Positions 17,231 to 26,512 are shown, counted from the first letter of the stretch. The stretch is 64,000 nt of DNA from Desulfobacteraceae bacterium (GCA_014237465.1 JABZFM010000026.1:52214-116213), one strand, 5' to 3'. The notes: a model not told the origin generated them from the letters alone. A program made the numbers and translations.

Positions 17231-17902
17231 TTGACCGAAAACCCATACAAAGGATTTGTTGGGTTTCGCCCTTTGGAATCCTATTTTGTTAAATGCTTGA
17301 TTCCCGTAGGTTGGGTAGAGGCACGAAACCCAACATGTCAGAGCGGGCTCAACCCAACCTACAAAAAAAAGAAACAACACATTATCGAAGCAGGAACACG
17401 ACTGATTGTTCAAAAAGGAATTGACAAAACCAGTTTGGCAGATATTGCTGACGAAGCCGGAATCAGTAAAGGAAGCCTTTATTATTACTATGCTTCAAAA
17501 AATGAATTAATATTTGATATCGCAGAAGCCCACATTAACCAGATTTCCGAAAATCTTTTTAAGATTATTGAAGAAAGTAAAGGGAACGCCACCTGGGAAG
17601 AATTGCTAAAAATTCTGTTTGAACGGATCCTTGACGCGGACACCCGGGGACGCCTTCATTTATACCTCGTCCAGCAGGCATTAAATGACAATGAAGATTT
17701 AAAGCAACGATTCCGGAAAAATTACAAGGAATGGAAAAGTATGATCACAGAAGGTTTTGCAAAGCTTGAACCCAAAATTATAAATCATAGCATACTTTCA
17801 TCTCTAATCATTGCGGCACTTGATGGCTTTTTGATTCAGTCCTTACTCGAACTGGATACTATTACCGGGGATGAATTTGTCAGCCATCTGGATGTTAAAT
17901 AA
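17231..17902 (+). CDS. TetR-family regulator with a repeat-derived N-terminus
   Basis: Residues ~45-223 form a TetR protein (KKKQHIIEAGTRLIVQKGIDKTSLADIADEAGISKGSLYYYYASKNEL), similar in layout to FadR-type acyl-CoA regulators. The first ~45 residues are encoded by a palindromic repeat (17258-17362) and look unlike protein, with VGWVEARNPT. The only start options upstream of the domain are poor TTG codons without a clear ribosome site. A repeat has probably landed at the 5' end, so expression may be altered or lost. Its natural targets are likely the flanking acyl-CoA genes (inference). Confidence 0.75.
   Translation: MTENPYKGFVGFRPLESYFVKCLIPVGWVEARNPTCQSGLNPTYKKKKQHIIEAGTRLIVQKGIDKTSLADIADEAGISKGSLYYYYASKNELIFDIAEAHINQISENLFKIIEESKGNATWEELLKILFERILDADTRGRLHLYLVQQALNDNEDLKQRFRKNYKEWKSMITEGFAKLEPKIINHSILSSLIIAALDGFLIQSLLELDTITGDEFVSHLDVK
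17258..17362. repeat. Nested palindromic element (GTAGGTTGGGT type)
   Basis: GTTGGGTTTCG (17258-17268) pairs with CGAAACCCAAC (17324-17334), and GTAGGTTGGGT (17306-17316) pairs with ACCCAACCTAC (17352-17362). The two overlapping inverted repeats form a MITE-like unit inside the 5' region of the TetR gene. Confidence 0.7.
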
Positions 17903-18129
17903 AAACTATTCGTTTCTATCATCCTCTCCTGAATATTACCTTTACAGCAATTTACTCCGATCATCTGCTATCCCCGCATGCATGTCCGTTAACCAAAAGT
18001 TCAACTGAATTTATTAGTAATTTTACATTAACGACTGTTTGTAATTATGATTAGATCCTACAAACAATTGATCTTTATTTGATAATTTGCTAATGAATTA
18101 TTATAAATTTAACCATAGAAGGGGTCAAA

Positions 18130-18462
18130 ATGTTAAAACATACGCTGGAAAAAATCGAAACCAAAATCAAATATTCACCGAATATTCCGAAAGACAAGAA
18201 AAAAGAATATTTTGAACTACTTAATGAATTAAATGCCGACATAAATGAACTAAGTAAAACTCAAAAAGAAACAGCAGAAAGTATTAAAGGGTTCACAAAA
18301 ATTTCCGCACATGAAGCGACCCGTGATCAAATCGACCCGAACCTTGTCAGAATTTCTTTAGAGGGTTTATCATCGTCGGTGAAAGAACTGCACGCATCTT
18401 ATCCCAAGCTGGTAAACACGGTAAATTCAATTTGTTCGTTTCTATCTAAAATTGGAATTTAA
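18130..18462 (+). CDS. Small helical protein, DUF4404-like
   Basis: A 110-residue, lysine- and glutamate-rich helical protein starting MLKHTLEKIETKIKY and ending LHASYPKLVNTVNSICSFLSKIGI. The ending matches my memory of DUF4404 proteins (a HP.L segment, then a final L.k.GI). It has no signal peptide or catalytic motif. A gaagggg ribosome site precedes the ATG. The lipase-like gene follows after 33 bp. Function unknown. Confidence 0.6.
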   Translation: MLKHTLEKIETKIKYSPNIPKDKKKEYFELLNELNADINELSKTQKETAESIKGFTKISAHEATRDQIDPNLVRISLEGLSSSVKELHASYPKLVNTVNSICSFLSKIGI

Positions 18463-18495
18463 AATACACCGGCTTTCAGATAAAGGATACTTCAA

Positions 18496-19344
18496 ATGAC
18501 CAATACTTCCGAAATCACCGATAATTTTAGTGTGGATGACGGTTTATCGATTTTTTACAGGCACAGACCGGCGGATAATGAAACAGCGCGCATGGTTATT
18601 GCCCATGGCCTGGGTGAACATTCCGGAAGATATTCTCACATCATTGACAGACTCGTCAGCATGGGAATATCCGTATGGGCTCTGGACCACCGGGGACACG
18701 GCCAAAGCGGAGGCAAACGCGGCCATATTGATTCGATTGATCAATACATCAATGATTTAAAAAAAATGATTGATATTGCAAAAACCGATATGCCGGGCGG
18801 GACGAAATTTTTTTTACTCGGCCACAGCATGGGGGGGTTGATTGTTCTGAATTTTGTTGAGAGGGATACAAATATTGCTGATGGAGTGATTGCCTCGTCT
18901 CCGGGATTAAACCCAGGAATGAAAGTTCCGGTGATCAAAGGAGCAGTTGCAAAAATTCTGTCCCGTATCTGGCCGTCACTGACTTTCGACAATGAACTGG
19001 ATTCATCCGCCTTGAGTCACGATAAACATGTGGTTAAAGCATATGACAATGACCCGCTGGTTCACAGAAATATCACTGCCCGATGGTTTACGGAATTTTT
19101 TAATGCAATGGAAAATACTAAATTATCAGCTTCAAATATCAATATACCGGTTCTCATGCAGGTGGCTGGTGACGACCGGCTTGTCGATGCGGAGACATCC
19201 AGACAATTCTTTGAATCACTGACATTAAAAGATAAAACCCTTTTCTTTTACGACAGTCTGTATCATGAAATATACAATGAACAGACCGGTGACAGAAAAA
19301 AGGTGTTAAACGATCTTGTAAACTGGCTGAGTGACCATATTTAA
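18496..19344 (+). CDS. Alpha/beta hydrolase, monoacylglycerol lipase-like
   Basis: A 282-residue Hydrolase_4/S33-type enzyme. The oxyanion HGLGEHSGRY, the DHRGHGQSGGKRGH loop, nucleophile Ser in GHSMGG (residue ~115), Asp in AGDDRLVD and His in LYHEIYNE make a complete triad. There is no signal peptide, so it is cytoplasmic. Likely substrates are monoacylglycerols or lysophospholipids. A permease gene follows 67 bp downstream on the same strand. Confidence 0.85.
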   Translation: MTNTSEITDNFSVDDGLSIFYRHRPADNETARMVIAHGLGEHSGRYSHIIDRLVSMGISVWALDHRGHGQSGGKRGHIDSIDQYINDLKKMIDIAKTDMPGGTKFFLLGHSMGGLIVLNFVERDTNIADGVIASSPGLNPGMKVPVIKGAVAKILSRIWPSLTFDNELDSSALSHDKHVVKAYDNDPLVHRNITARWFTEFFNAMENTKLSASNINIPVLMQVAGDDRLVDAETSRQFFESLTLKDKTLFFYDSLYHEIYNEQTGDRKKVLNDLVNWLSDHI

Positions 19345-19411
19345 CAAATCCTTTTTTTTGATCCATTTTATTTTGATACAGGACAGTGAAAATTCGCTAT
19401 AGGCGCTAATA

Positions 19412-20518
19412 ATGATTAATATGTTTCGCGACTGGTTTAGCCAGCGCTTTTCTGATCCTCAAATTATTATTCTCTGGTTCTTTCTTGTTTCAGGATTTCT
19501 TTTTATTTTCCTTCTGGGGAAGATGCTGACACCTGTTTTTGCCGGGCTTATTATCGCCTATCTGCTTGAAGGGGTCGTGGGTACACTTCAGAAATTTAAA
19601 ATCCCCAGAAATATTTCCGTTTTTTTATCTTTTTTATTTTTCATCATTTGCTTCCTGCTCTTGGTGGTTGGACTTCTGCCGATAATCTCACAGCAAATCG
19701 GTCAGTTGATTTCCGACCTGCCCACCATGATATCCAATGCCCAGAAACAATTAATACTGCTCCCGGAACGATATCCCGAGTTTATTTCAGAATTCCAGAT
19801 CAATAACATGATCAGTTTTTTAAAATCCGAACTGACAAGACTCGGTCAGGCCGCCCTCTTCTTTTCAGTCGCGTCTGTTAGAAGTTTAATCACAGTACTT
19901 GTATATTTTGTACTGGTTCCGTTCCTTGTATTGTTTTTTTTAAAAGACAAGGAACTAATTTTAGATTGGATTAAAGGATTTTTACCTAAAAATCGTGATC
20001 TGGCCATTGCAGTATGGAATGAAGTCAATCAGCAGATAAGCAATTATGTCCGCGGCAAAATATGGGAAATTCTGATCGTGTGGTCAGCAAGTTATTTGAC
20101 ATTCTCCGTTCTTGATCTGAACTATGCCATGCTGCTTTCTCTGTTTATCGGCTTATCAGTTCTGGTTCCTTATATCGGCGCCACTGTCATGTTTCTGCCT
20201 GTTGGGCTGATCGCTTTTTTCCAATGGGGGATAAGTCCGGATTTTACAAAAACCATTTTCGCATATGCTGTTATTCAGTTGATTGACGGCAACATACTGG
20301 TCCCCCTGCTTCTGTCCGGGGTTGTTAATCTTCATCCGGTTGCCATTATTGTCGCGGTACTGGTTTTTGGCGGTTTATGGGGTATCTGGGGATTATTTTT
20401 TGCTATTCCGCTGGCAACACTTGTTCATGCTGTGATTAAAACCTGGTTTATTAAAAAAGTGATATTTACAAAAAATTCTGAATCTGAAGCAATGACACAA
20501 CCTCAGGACACACCATGA
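19412..20518 (+). CDS. AI-2E family (PerM-like) membrane transporter
   Basis: A 368-residue polytopic membrane protein with about seven to eight hydrophobic segments, a pair at residues ~20-50 and clusters at ~70-90, 150-175 and 215-330. It has the family pattern of an N-terminal helix pair, a long soluble loop and a C-terminal helix bundle ending FGGLWGIWGLFFAIPLATLVHAVI. Substrates of this family vary and are often unknown. Its stop codon overlaps the next start (ATGA), so it is translationally coupled to the LpxR-like gene. Confidence 0.85.
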   Translation: MINMFRDWFSQRFSDPQIIILWFFLVSGFLFIFLLGKMLTPVFAGLIIAYLLEGVVGTLQKFKIPRNISVFLSFLFFIICFLLLVVGLLPIISQQIGQLISDLPTMISNAQKQLILLPERYPEFISEFQINNMISFLKSELTRLGQAALFFSVASVRSLITVLVYFVLVPFLVLFFLKDKELILDWIKGFLPKNRDLAIAVWNEVNQQISNYVRGKIWEILIVWSASYLTFSVLDLNYAMLLSLFIGLSVLVPYIGATVMFLPVGLIAFFQWGISPDFTKTIFAYAVIQLIDGNILVPLLLSGVVNLHPVAIIVAVLVFGGLWGIWGLFFAIPLATLVHAVIKTWFIKKVIFTKNSESEAMTQPQDTP

Positions 20519-21606
20519 TCTCATATTTTTCAACTGCCTCTCTATATTCAATTAACTACAAATTTTTATCACTTACATACTTCGTTGTTTTTACTTTTTT
20601 CATGTTGGCATGCCCTGAGCTTTCAAATGCGGAAACTATGTCCGGCGAAAATTTAAATACATTTAGTATCTATCTTGAAAATGATTATTTTGCCGGTAAA
20701 GACGGTGAATACAGCAGCGGTTTAAAACTGACCTGGAGTTCAGCGATTAAAGACCAATACCCCCAAAAAGTATGGCCGCACCGCTGGTTTTATCCCCTTA
20801 TTAAACATGTCCCTTTTGAAAAATATCCAGACAGAAAAAAAAACATTACGATCGCCTTTGGTCAAAATATTTTCACCCCGGAAGATATTGAATCCGAAGA
20901 GGTTGTCATAGATGAACGGCCATATGCCGGGGTTTCCTATCTTTCCGTCGGCTTTCACAGCAGTCTGGAACGTCAGATGGATACGATTGAAGTTTCGTTA
21001 GGACTTGTCGGTCCAAGTTCATATGCTGAACAAATTCAAAAAGCCGTACACAAATTTTTTGATGATATCGAACCCCAGGGATGGGACAATCAGCTAAGTA
21101 ATGAGCCCCTGCTTGAAATAATTTATGAACACAAAAAAAAGATTACCCAGTCGGGTATCGGATCCGGTTTCGGGTATGACCTGATTTTAAACACAGGCGG
21201 CGGCTTTGGCAATGCGTTAATATATTACAACCTTGGCCTTGCCTATCGCTTCGGGTGGAACATTCCGAACGATTTTGGAATCTTTCCAATCCGCACGGTC
21301 AGTTCGTTTAACGGTTCTTTGGATGATAAAGACCCCCGAAATTCACAACAAAAAAAATTCGGCATCCAGCTGTTTTTCTCTGCTGAAGGAAGGGCTGTGC
21401 TTCGTAATATTTTCTTAGACGGCAATACGTTCACAGACAGCCACAGCGTAGATAAAAAACCAATTGTCGGCGACTTTGCTACTGGGATGAACCTTTGCAG
21501 GGGTCGTGCGCAACTCAGTTTTGCCTTTGTTTTCAGATCCAAAGAATATGAAACCCAGAAAAAGGCCCAGAAATTCGGGAGTATTAATTTTTCTGTTTCA
21601 TATTAA
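20515..21606 (+). CDS. Lipid A deacylase LpxR family protein
   Basis: A 363-residue outer-membrane protein with an N-terminal signal segment (hydrophobic 15-33, cleavage near SNAETMS). It has the DUF2219/LpxR signature: ENDYFAGKDGEYSSGLKLTW holds the catalytic Asn-Asp, DERPYAGVSY follows, and LGLVGPSSYAEQIQ...HKFF...PQGWDNQL..EP contains the expected His and Gln-Trp-Asp region. It ends in an aromatic-flanked SVSY typical of barrels. LpxR removes 3'-acyloxyacyl chains from lipid A. It overlaps the upstream permease gene by 4 bp. Confidence 0.85.
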   Translation: MISYFSTASLYSINYKFLSLTYFVVFTFFMLACPELSNAETMSGENLNTFSIYLENDYFAGKDGEYSSGLKLTWSSAIKDQYPQKVWPHRWFYPLIKHVPFEKYPDRKKNITIAFGQNIFTPEDIESEEVVIDERPYAGVSYLSVGFHSSLERQMDTIEVSLGLVGPSSYAEQIQKAVHKFFDDIEPQGWDNQLSNEPLLEIIYEHKKKITQSGIGSGFGYDLILNTGGGFGNALIYYNLGLAYRFGWNIPNDFGIFPIRTVSSFNGSLDDKDPRNSQQKKFGIQLFFSAEGRAVLRNIFLDGNTFTDSHSVDKKPIVGDFATGMNLCRGRAQLSFAFVFRSKEYETQKKAQKFGSINFSVSY

Positions 21607-21627
21607 AGGAACTGAAATTTCTTCTAA

Positions 21628-21661
21628 AAAGGGCAGGTGCTTCCTTAGTATTCTGCCCTTT
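21628..21661 (+). terminator. Hairpin after the LpxR-like gene
   Basis: AAAGGGCAG (21628-21636) pairs perfectly with CTGCCCTTT (21653-21661). The following T-run is weak (TGGCTCTTTT). Confidence 0.5.
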
Positions 21662-21684
21662 GGCTCTTTTCCGGCTGGCTACAG

Positions 21685-21876
21685 ATGTTTTATAATAAAA
21701 CCCTTGTAACCCGGGAAATGGTTAAAAACATTTATACCCCGTTCTTAAACAAAAAAATTATCAACGCACAATTAAGCTATTCCAGAAACATCAACTGGAA
21801 ACAAACAAAAGCCGCCCTGCCTCGCATCCGGTCAAAGGTACTAATAATCTGGGGGAAAAATGATCAGTACACATCA
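21685..21876 (+). pseudogene. Remnant of an alpha/beta hydrolase C-terminus
   Basis: The frame reads KTLVTREMVKNIYTPFLNKK... then LPRIRSKVLIIWGKNDQYTS, the strand-and-Asp segment of an alpha/beta hydrolase. It has no nucleophile half and no final His; after ~21876 the frame runs into the antisense of the convergent PCMT gene. A degraded fragment, not a working gene. Confidence 0.6.
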
Positions 21877-22623
21877 ATAAATTCTACCGGTTTCATTCAC
21901 CATTGGGACAAACATGACAGGCAAAACCTTTTTTTTTCTCAGCTGGCCATTCTTTTTTTCCAACAATATAAGTTCCTGAACATATTGTTCGCCCACTGGA
22001 ATAATCATTCGCCCGCCTTCAGCTAATTGATCCTTCAAGGGCTCAGGAATTTGAGTCGGCGCACAGGTGACAATAATTGCGTCATAGGGGGCATGGGTTT
22101 TCCAGCCTTGATACCCATCACCGATTTTTGTCACAATATTTGAGTATCCGATTTTTTTTAATAGCTTTTTTGCATTGTTTCCCAATGATTCTATGATTTC
22201 AATGGAATAAACCGTATCACATAGCTCTGCGAGTATGGCCGCCTGATATCCGGAACCGGTCCCCACTTCCAGTACACAATCCGTAGATTTTAAATCCAGC
22301 GCTTCAGTCATATAGGCCACAATATACGGCTGGGATATTGTCTGACCTTTTCCAATGGGAAGCGCTTGGTCGGCATAAGCCATTGAACGATATTCTTCCG
22401 GCACAAACTGATGCCGCTTAACCTTTCGAAACGCATCCAGTACCTGCTGACTTTTAATCCCACGCTTTTCAAGCTGTTCATAGATCATTTTCGACCTCTT
22501 AGCTACGGTTTGAAAATTTTCCTGAACGTTCGATGCAACTGCCACCTTCGGACAGCAAATTTCAAAACTTGCTATTAAAATCAATGAAAGGAAGAAACAT
22601 ATAAAAAAAAATTTTGATGTCAT
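21874..22623 (-). CDS. pcm: Protein-L-isoaspartate O-methyltransferase with a signal peptide
   Basis: A 249-residue PCMT. The SAM-binding motif LEVGTGSGYQAAILAEL is near residue 122, with DQALPIGKGQTISQPYIVAYM before it and IPVGEQYVQEL near the end; length and motifs are complete. The first 31 residues (MTSKFFFICFFLSLILIASF...VAVAS) are a clear export signal, so the enzyme is predicted to act outside the cytoplasm, although its cofactor SAM is cytoplasmic. It repairs isoaspartyl damage in proteins. The start has only a weak ribosome site. Confidence 0.88.
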   Translation of the reverse strand: MTSKFFFICFFLSLILIASFEICCPKVAVASNVQENFQTVAKRSKMIYEQLEKRGIKSQQVLDAFRKVKRHQFVPEEYRSMAYADQALPIGKGQTISQPYIVAYMTEALDLKSTDCVLEVGTGSGYQAAILAELCDTVYSIEIIESLGNNAKKLLKKIGYSNIVTKIGDGYQGWKTHAPYDAIIVTCAPTQIPEPLKDQLAEGGRMIIPVGEQYVQELILLEKKNGQLRKKKVLPVMFVPMVNETGRIY

Positions 22624-22642
22624 TTGTATAAAATTCCCATAT

Positions 22643-22675
22643 AGGGAGTGTTACACATCGGTGGCATCACTCCCT
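22643..22675. terminator. Weak hairpin between cupin and pcm genes
   Basis: AGGGAGTG (22643-22650) pairs with CACTCCCT (22668-22675) across 17 nt. There is no good T-run directly after it on either strand. Confidence 0.3.
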
Positions 22676-22791
22676 GCCTATAATTTTATTTTTCCATAAT
22701 TACCGTAATTTCAAAACAGGTTCGGCATTAAAGCGCCTCCTGTTTAATTTCCCATGAAACAATATTATTTCTGACTTGCTGTCGTTTAATT

Positions 22792-23124
22792 TTATGGCAG
22801 ATACTCTTCTCTGACCGGTGAAAAAATTTCAACGGCAACTGAATTGTCCAGAGCTTCAGCGCCGTGATATTCGTTTGAACCGATACACCAGGAATCTCCC
22901 GGCTCAGCAATAAATTCATTTTCACCGATAACCATATGGAGCCTGCCTTTAACCAGGTAACCTGTCTGCTCATGCGGATGCTGATGTAGTGGAAGCTGGC
23001 TGCCTGCCTCAAGCAGAAATTCCGTCATCAAAGTTTTTTCCCCATAAACGAGTGTTTTTTGCTTAACACCCGTAAGAGAAGATTTATAGCCATTGATATT
23101 ATTTTTATTAAACATCAAATTCAT
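22792..23124 (-). CDS. Cupin-domain protein
   Basis: A 110-residue single cupin. Metal-binding motif 1 is HQHPHEQTGYLVKGRLHMVIG (three His plus Glu) and motif 2 is PGDSWCIGSNEYHGAEAL. Such proteins may be small dioxygenases, isomerases or sugar/ligand sensors, and nothing here specifies the ligand. A aaaagga site precedes the ATG. It follows the broken ThiF-like gene by 15 bp and so closes the AOR-MoaD-ThiF unit. Confidence 0.8.
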   Translation of the reverse strand: MNLMFNKNNINGYKSSLTGVKQKTLVYGEKTLMTEFLLEAGSQLPLHQHPHEQTGYLVKGRLHMVIGENEFIAEPGDSWCIGSNEYHGAEALDNSVAVEIFSPVREEYLP

Positions 23125-23139
23125 CCTTTTTTATATATT

Positions 23140-23817
23140 TCAAATTTTAGTTTTAAAATCAAAATGATTAAATTCACTCAGCTCAATGTCCGAATACAAA
23201 ATTCGTCCGTTTAACAGATTCCCGCGCCTTAGGATAATTTTAACGACTTCCATGGCCTGGAGAGAAGCAATAAAAACAGGTGTGATCGATGGCACGCCCA
23301 ATATGGATTCTGAACTCTTTTCATGCAGGTTAAGTTGATCCTCTGGTTTTAAAAATAAATTATCGCAGCCGGCTGATTCCGGATAAATGGTCATGACCTG
23401 ACCTTCAAAACCGGCGATTGCACCATGAACCAGGGAAATTTTCAACTGTTGTGACACATCTTTTAGCATTTTACGACCCGGCTAGGTTATCCAGGGCATC
23501 AACAACTACCTGGACCCATCAAGGATGTCTGAGGCATTGGAATAGTTCATGGCAGTTTGAAATCCTTTGACGACCACCGACGGATTCACCGATTTAATAA
23601 TTGTGACAGCCGTGTCTGATTTATGCATACCAATGGTTTCAGAAACTGCAAACGCCTGACGGTTTAAATTGGTTTCGTCAAAGATGTCCGGATCGACGAC
23701 CACCAGTGAACCAATTCCGATTCGCGACAGCATGAGCACAACATAGCCCCCCAGCCCACCGCATCCGATGACAGCGGCACTGGATTCTGCAAGCTTCAGC
23801 TGATCTTGTGATGACAA
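23140..23817 (-). pseudogene. ThiF/MoeB/HesA-like adenylyltransferase with two compensating frameshifts
   Basis: The first half (23506-23817) has the nucleotide-binding GCGGLGGYVVLMLSRIGIG and a VVDPDIFDETNLNRQ adenylation loop. The second (23140-23469) has HGAIAGFEGQVMTIYP and a Cys-containing tail. Between them the reading frame hits two stops, yet the shifted frame reads VVVDALDNLAG, exactly what ThiF proteins have there. A lost base near 23516 and an extra base near 23478 would explain it; both lie in short G-runs. The start is a TTG right after the MoaD-like stop. Disabled gene, or two assembly errors. Confidence 0.7.
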
Positions 23818-23841
23818 GGTGTCCCGATTTCGAATAATTTC

Positions 23842-24441
23842 TCAGACAGAATTTATGGAAAGAAAAACATCGCCATCCTGCCGGCAGACGGACAAAGCGT
23901 CATCAATTTCATATTTTTTTCCGTCGATTACCAATTCCCTGCAAACAGATTCCAGCAGTGATCGTTTCCAGTTAATGTATCTGATAAAATAATCACCTTT
24001 TATTTGAATTCCCTTTTTGAGGAAATCAGACCCCAGGTCTGATGCGATCAGGTTAAATAATTTTAAAATCACAGGCCCCCTGTGATTCGTCATCGTAACG
24101 TCTGTCGCTTGAGACGCATAACTGGAACGCATGGATGACAAGATTCCGCCTTTACGAAAAACTGCTCCCACCAACCCGGGCATTGCGGCTGATAACGCTA
24201 TAACGGAGTTGTCGTTTAAAATTTCACTGGAAATATCATCGATAACTTTTCCGTTTAAAAAAATCGTCTGGACCCTGTCGTTCAGATAGGTTTCACTGAT
24301 ACCGATCTGCCGGCAAAGCAGGTCGAAAAGACTGCATCCGATTTCGACTTCTAACTTGAATCCATAGGCGAACAACCCACCAAAAGCGGAAAAATTATCC
24401 CCTTCAATGGAGAGCTGAACCTTTCGGGTCAAAGAAATCAT
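23842..24441 (-). CDS. MoaD/ThiS-like protein associated with AOR
   Basis: A 199-residue protein. Residues ~25-105 resemble a ubiquitin-fold MoaD/ThiS domain (VEIGCSLFDLLCRQIGI..., FLNGKVIDDISSEILNDNSVIALSAAMPGLVGAVFRKGG), with a GG that is internal rather than C-terminal. A second half (~125-199) ends in a similar ELVIDGKKYEIDDALSVCRQDGDVFLSINSV pattern. Such genes accompany AORs and may help build the tungstopterin cofactor or hold the enzyme. Its ATG directly abuts the AOR stop. An internal GG means thiocarboxylation is not assured. Confidence 0.6.
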   Translation of the reverse strand: MISLTRKVQLSIEGDNFSAFGGLFAYGFKLEVEIGCSLFDLLCRQIGISETYLNDRVQTIFLNGKVIDDISSEILNDNSVIALSAAMPGLVGAVFRKGGILSSMRSSYASQATDVTMTNHRGPVILKLFNLIASDLGSDFLKKGIQIKGDYFIRYINWKRSLLESVCRELVIDGKKYEIDDALSVCRQDGDVFLSINSV

Positions 24442-26178
24442 TTAAAAATTAAACACACTGTCAAGTTCAGCGTCAGAAACGTTAAACGTCACGCCATGGG
24501 GTGGCAGGCTTTCTTTTAAAAAATATTCCGGAAGCCGGTCGTCTTTTTCGGTAAATCCGGCCTGGCGGTTAAATTCTCTTTCTATCTTTAAAATCTTTTT
24601 GCCCAGTTCTGCCACATCCTCTCCGGTTAAACTCAGGCCGGAAAATGCATTAATCATTTCTACCATGGCATTGAATGTGTCTTCCTGGTCTAAAATGGCA
24701 AATGCGATAAACAGGCACATTCCGGTGGAATCAATGGCGGCTGTCGCAATCTGGAGATTTCGGGAAAGTTCAACCTGTCCCTGGGGACTTAACGGATCGA
24801 CGGTTCCTCCCACGCCAAGCAGATTGGCTGTTACAGAATATCCGGCTGTGTGATCCGCGCCCATTGTACTGGTTGCATAAGTCACCCCGATTCCCTGAAC
24901 CGCACGGGGATCATAGGCCGGCATTGACTGGTTTTTAACCACCGGAACCCGCTCCACACCAAAAACTTTGCCGGTGATTCCCGCTCCACTGCCTAAAATG
25001 CGGCCGAGCGCAGATCCTTGTCCTACTTCCTTAACCAGATTTATTGCCGCTTCCGCATCACCGAAATCAGCCAGCCCGGCATCCATGGCAACACCAATGG
25101 TTGCGCCCATTTCTATCGTGTCCAAACCATAGTCATCATCCAGGCGATCCAGCATGGCGATAGCGTCCAGATCATCAATTCCGCAGTTTGCGCCGTGCGC
25201 CCAGACGGTTTCATATTCCGGCTGTTTGGTCAGAAAATTCCCCTGTTTATCAATAAATGTGCCGGAACATCGAATAACACAGCCTCGGTGACAGCCATGT
25301 GTCGGATTTCCTCCCCGTTCCTTTTCCATTTCCGCAAGCGCTTCACCGCTGATTTTCGGAGCACCCTCAAATCGCCCTTCTTTAAAATTATTCGTCGGGA
25401 ACCCGCCGGCTTCATTCACCACATTTGTTAAAACATTGGTGCCATAAGCCGGCAGACCTTCACCGGTTACCGGGTGTTTCTTCAATCCGCTGACAAACCG
25501 CTTATTTGCTTCTTTAAATTTTTCAGGATCCCTTGGCGTCCGCATTTTCATTCCGGAATCATCTAAAACAATCACCTTTACCCCTTTTGCCCCCATAACC
25601 GCACCAACACCTCCCCGGCCGGCATGACGTGTCGGGCGAAGTTCCATATCGGTGAATGCGACCGAAGCGGAACCGAGCATCATTTCTCCGGCCTGGCCAA
25701 TAGAAATGCAGGAAATTTTATCACCGTACTCTGATTTCATACGGTCAACCGTATCGTAGTTTCCCTGCATCCTTAAAGAATTGTCTTCGAGAATCTGAAC
25801 ACCGTCTTTATTGATAAGAATTTTATAAAGGTTTTTGTTCTCCGGTTTTCCTTCAAGAATGATTGCCGCAAATCCAAGCCGCGCCAAAACCTGTGCGCCT
25901 TGTCCGCCGGAATTTGCCTCCTTGATACCGCCTGTCAAAGGGCTCTTGCAGCCCACTGAAATTCTGCCGGACATGGCGGCAGCACTTCCGCTCAATGACC
26001 CGGGTGCGATCACTAGTTTATTATCTGCCCCCAGGGGATGACAGAGCGGCGGGACCTCTTTTGAGACAATGGCTGAAGTCAGTCCCCGACCGCCAAGCCC
26101 TGCATAATCACCCACGGACTCTACTTTGACCTCAGGTTTACCATTCACACACATGTTCACTCGAAGAATTTTATCCAT
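24442..26178 (-). CDS. Aldehyde:ferredoxin oxidoreductase family protein (AOR 2)
   Basis: A 578-residue tungsten-pterin enzyme. N-terminal domain with GGRGLTSAIVSKEVPPLCHPLG and MSGRISVGCKSPLTGGIKEANSGGQGA. Fe-S ligands lie in PTHGCHRGCVIRCSG (residue ~285) and a later Cys in DSTGMCLFIAF. It is shorter than AOR 1 and AOR 3 and belongs to a different subgroup by eye. A ggaggtttc site lies before the ATG. It leads an apparent AOR-MoaD-ThiF-cupin unit. Confidence 0.87.
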   Translation of the reverse strand: MDKILRVNMCVNGKPEVKVESVGDYAGLGGRGLTSAIVSKEVPPLCHPLGADNKLVIAPGSLSGSAAAMSGRISVGCKSPLTGGIKEANSGGQGAQVLARLGFAAIILEGKPENKNLYKILINKDGVQILEDNSLRMQGNYDTVDRMKSEYGDKISCISIGQAGEMMLGSASVAFTDMELRPTRHAGRGGVGAVMGAKGVKVIVLDDSGMKMRTPRDPEKFKEANKRFVSGLKKHPVTGEGLPAYGTNVLTNVVNEAGGFPTNNFKEGRFEGAPKISGEALAEMEKERGGNPTHGCHRGCVIRCSGTFIDKQGNFLTKQPEYETVWAHGANCGIDDLDAIAMLDRLDDDYGLDTIEMGATIGVAMDAGLADFGDAEAAINLVKEVGQGSALGRILGSGAGITGKVFGVERVPVVKNQSMPAYDPRAVQGIGVTYATSTMGADHTAGYSVTANLLGVGGTVDPLSPQGQVELSRNLQIATAAIDSTGMCLFIAFAILDQEDTFNAMVEMINAFSGLSLTGEDVAELGKKILKIEREFNRQAGFTEKDDRLPEYFLKESLPPHGVTFNVSDAELDSVFNF

Positions 26179-26230
26179 CTGAAACCTCCTTTGAAAGGTA
26201 AGTTATAGAAAAGATTCATAGACAGGAATT

Positions 26231-26270
26231 ATTATACAGAAAATATCTCAAATAAGCATTACCGTGTCAA
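26231..26270 (-). promoter_or_regulatory. Possible promoter for the AOR 2 unit
   Basis: On the minus strand TTGACA (26270-26265) and, 30 nt on, TATAAT (26236-26231); GATATT lies at 17-nt spacing from TTGACA. Which hexamers pair is unclear. The rest of 26179-26512 is AT-rich without a gene. Confidence 0.35.
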
Positions 26271-26512
26271 GAAACTCGCAACATAAAAGCATTTCTCTTA
26301 AATCCGCAAAATATAATCGTTTTTAATTTTCATGGATTTATCAAACAGGGAATAAAAGCTATTATTAAAAACCATAACAGTTAATTTCAAAATATGTGTC
26401 AATTTTGACGAGAATTAAAAAAAGAATGGTATGGCAATGAAAAAATAAAAATTTTTTCTGAAGGGAAAACTGCATAATTGAAGACAAGATATAATTTTGT
26501 GTTTACTTCCGG

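Noticed and set aside
23817..23844. In-frame TGA between the MoaD-like and ThiF-like frames as a second selenocysteine codon
   Set aside because: It fits an ordinary stop followed by a coupled TTG start, and the ThiF frame is broken anyway.
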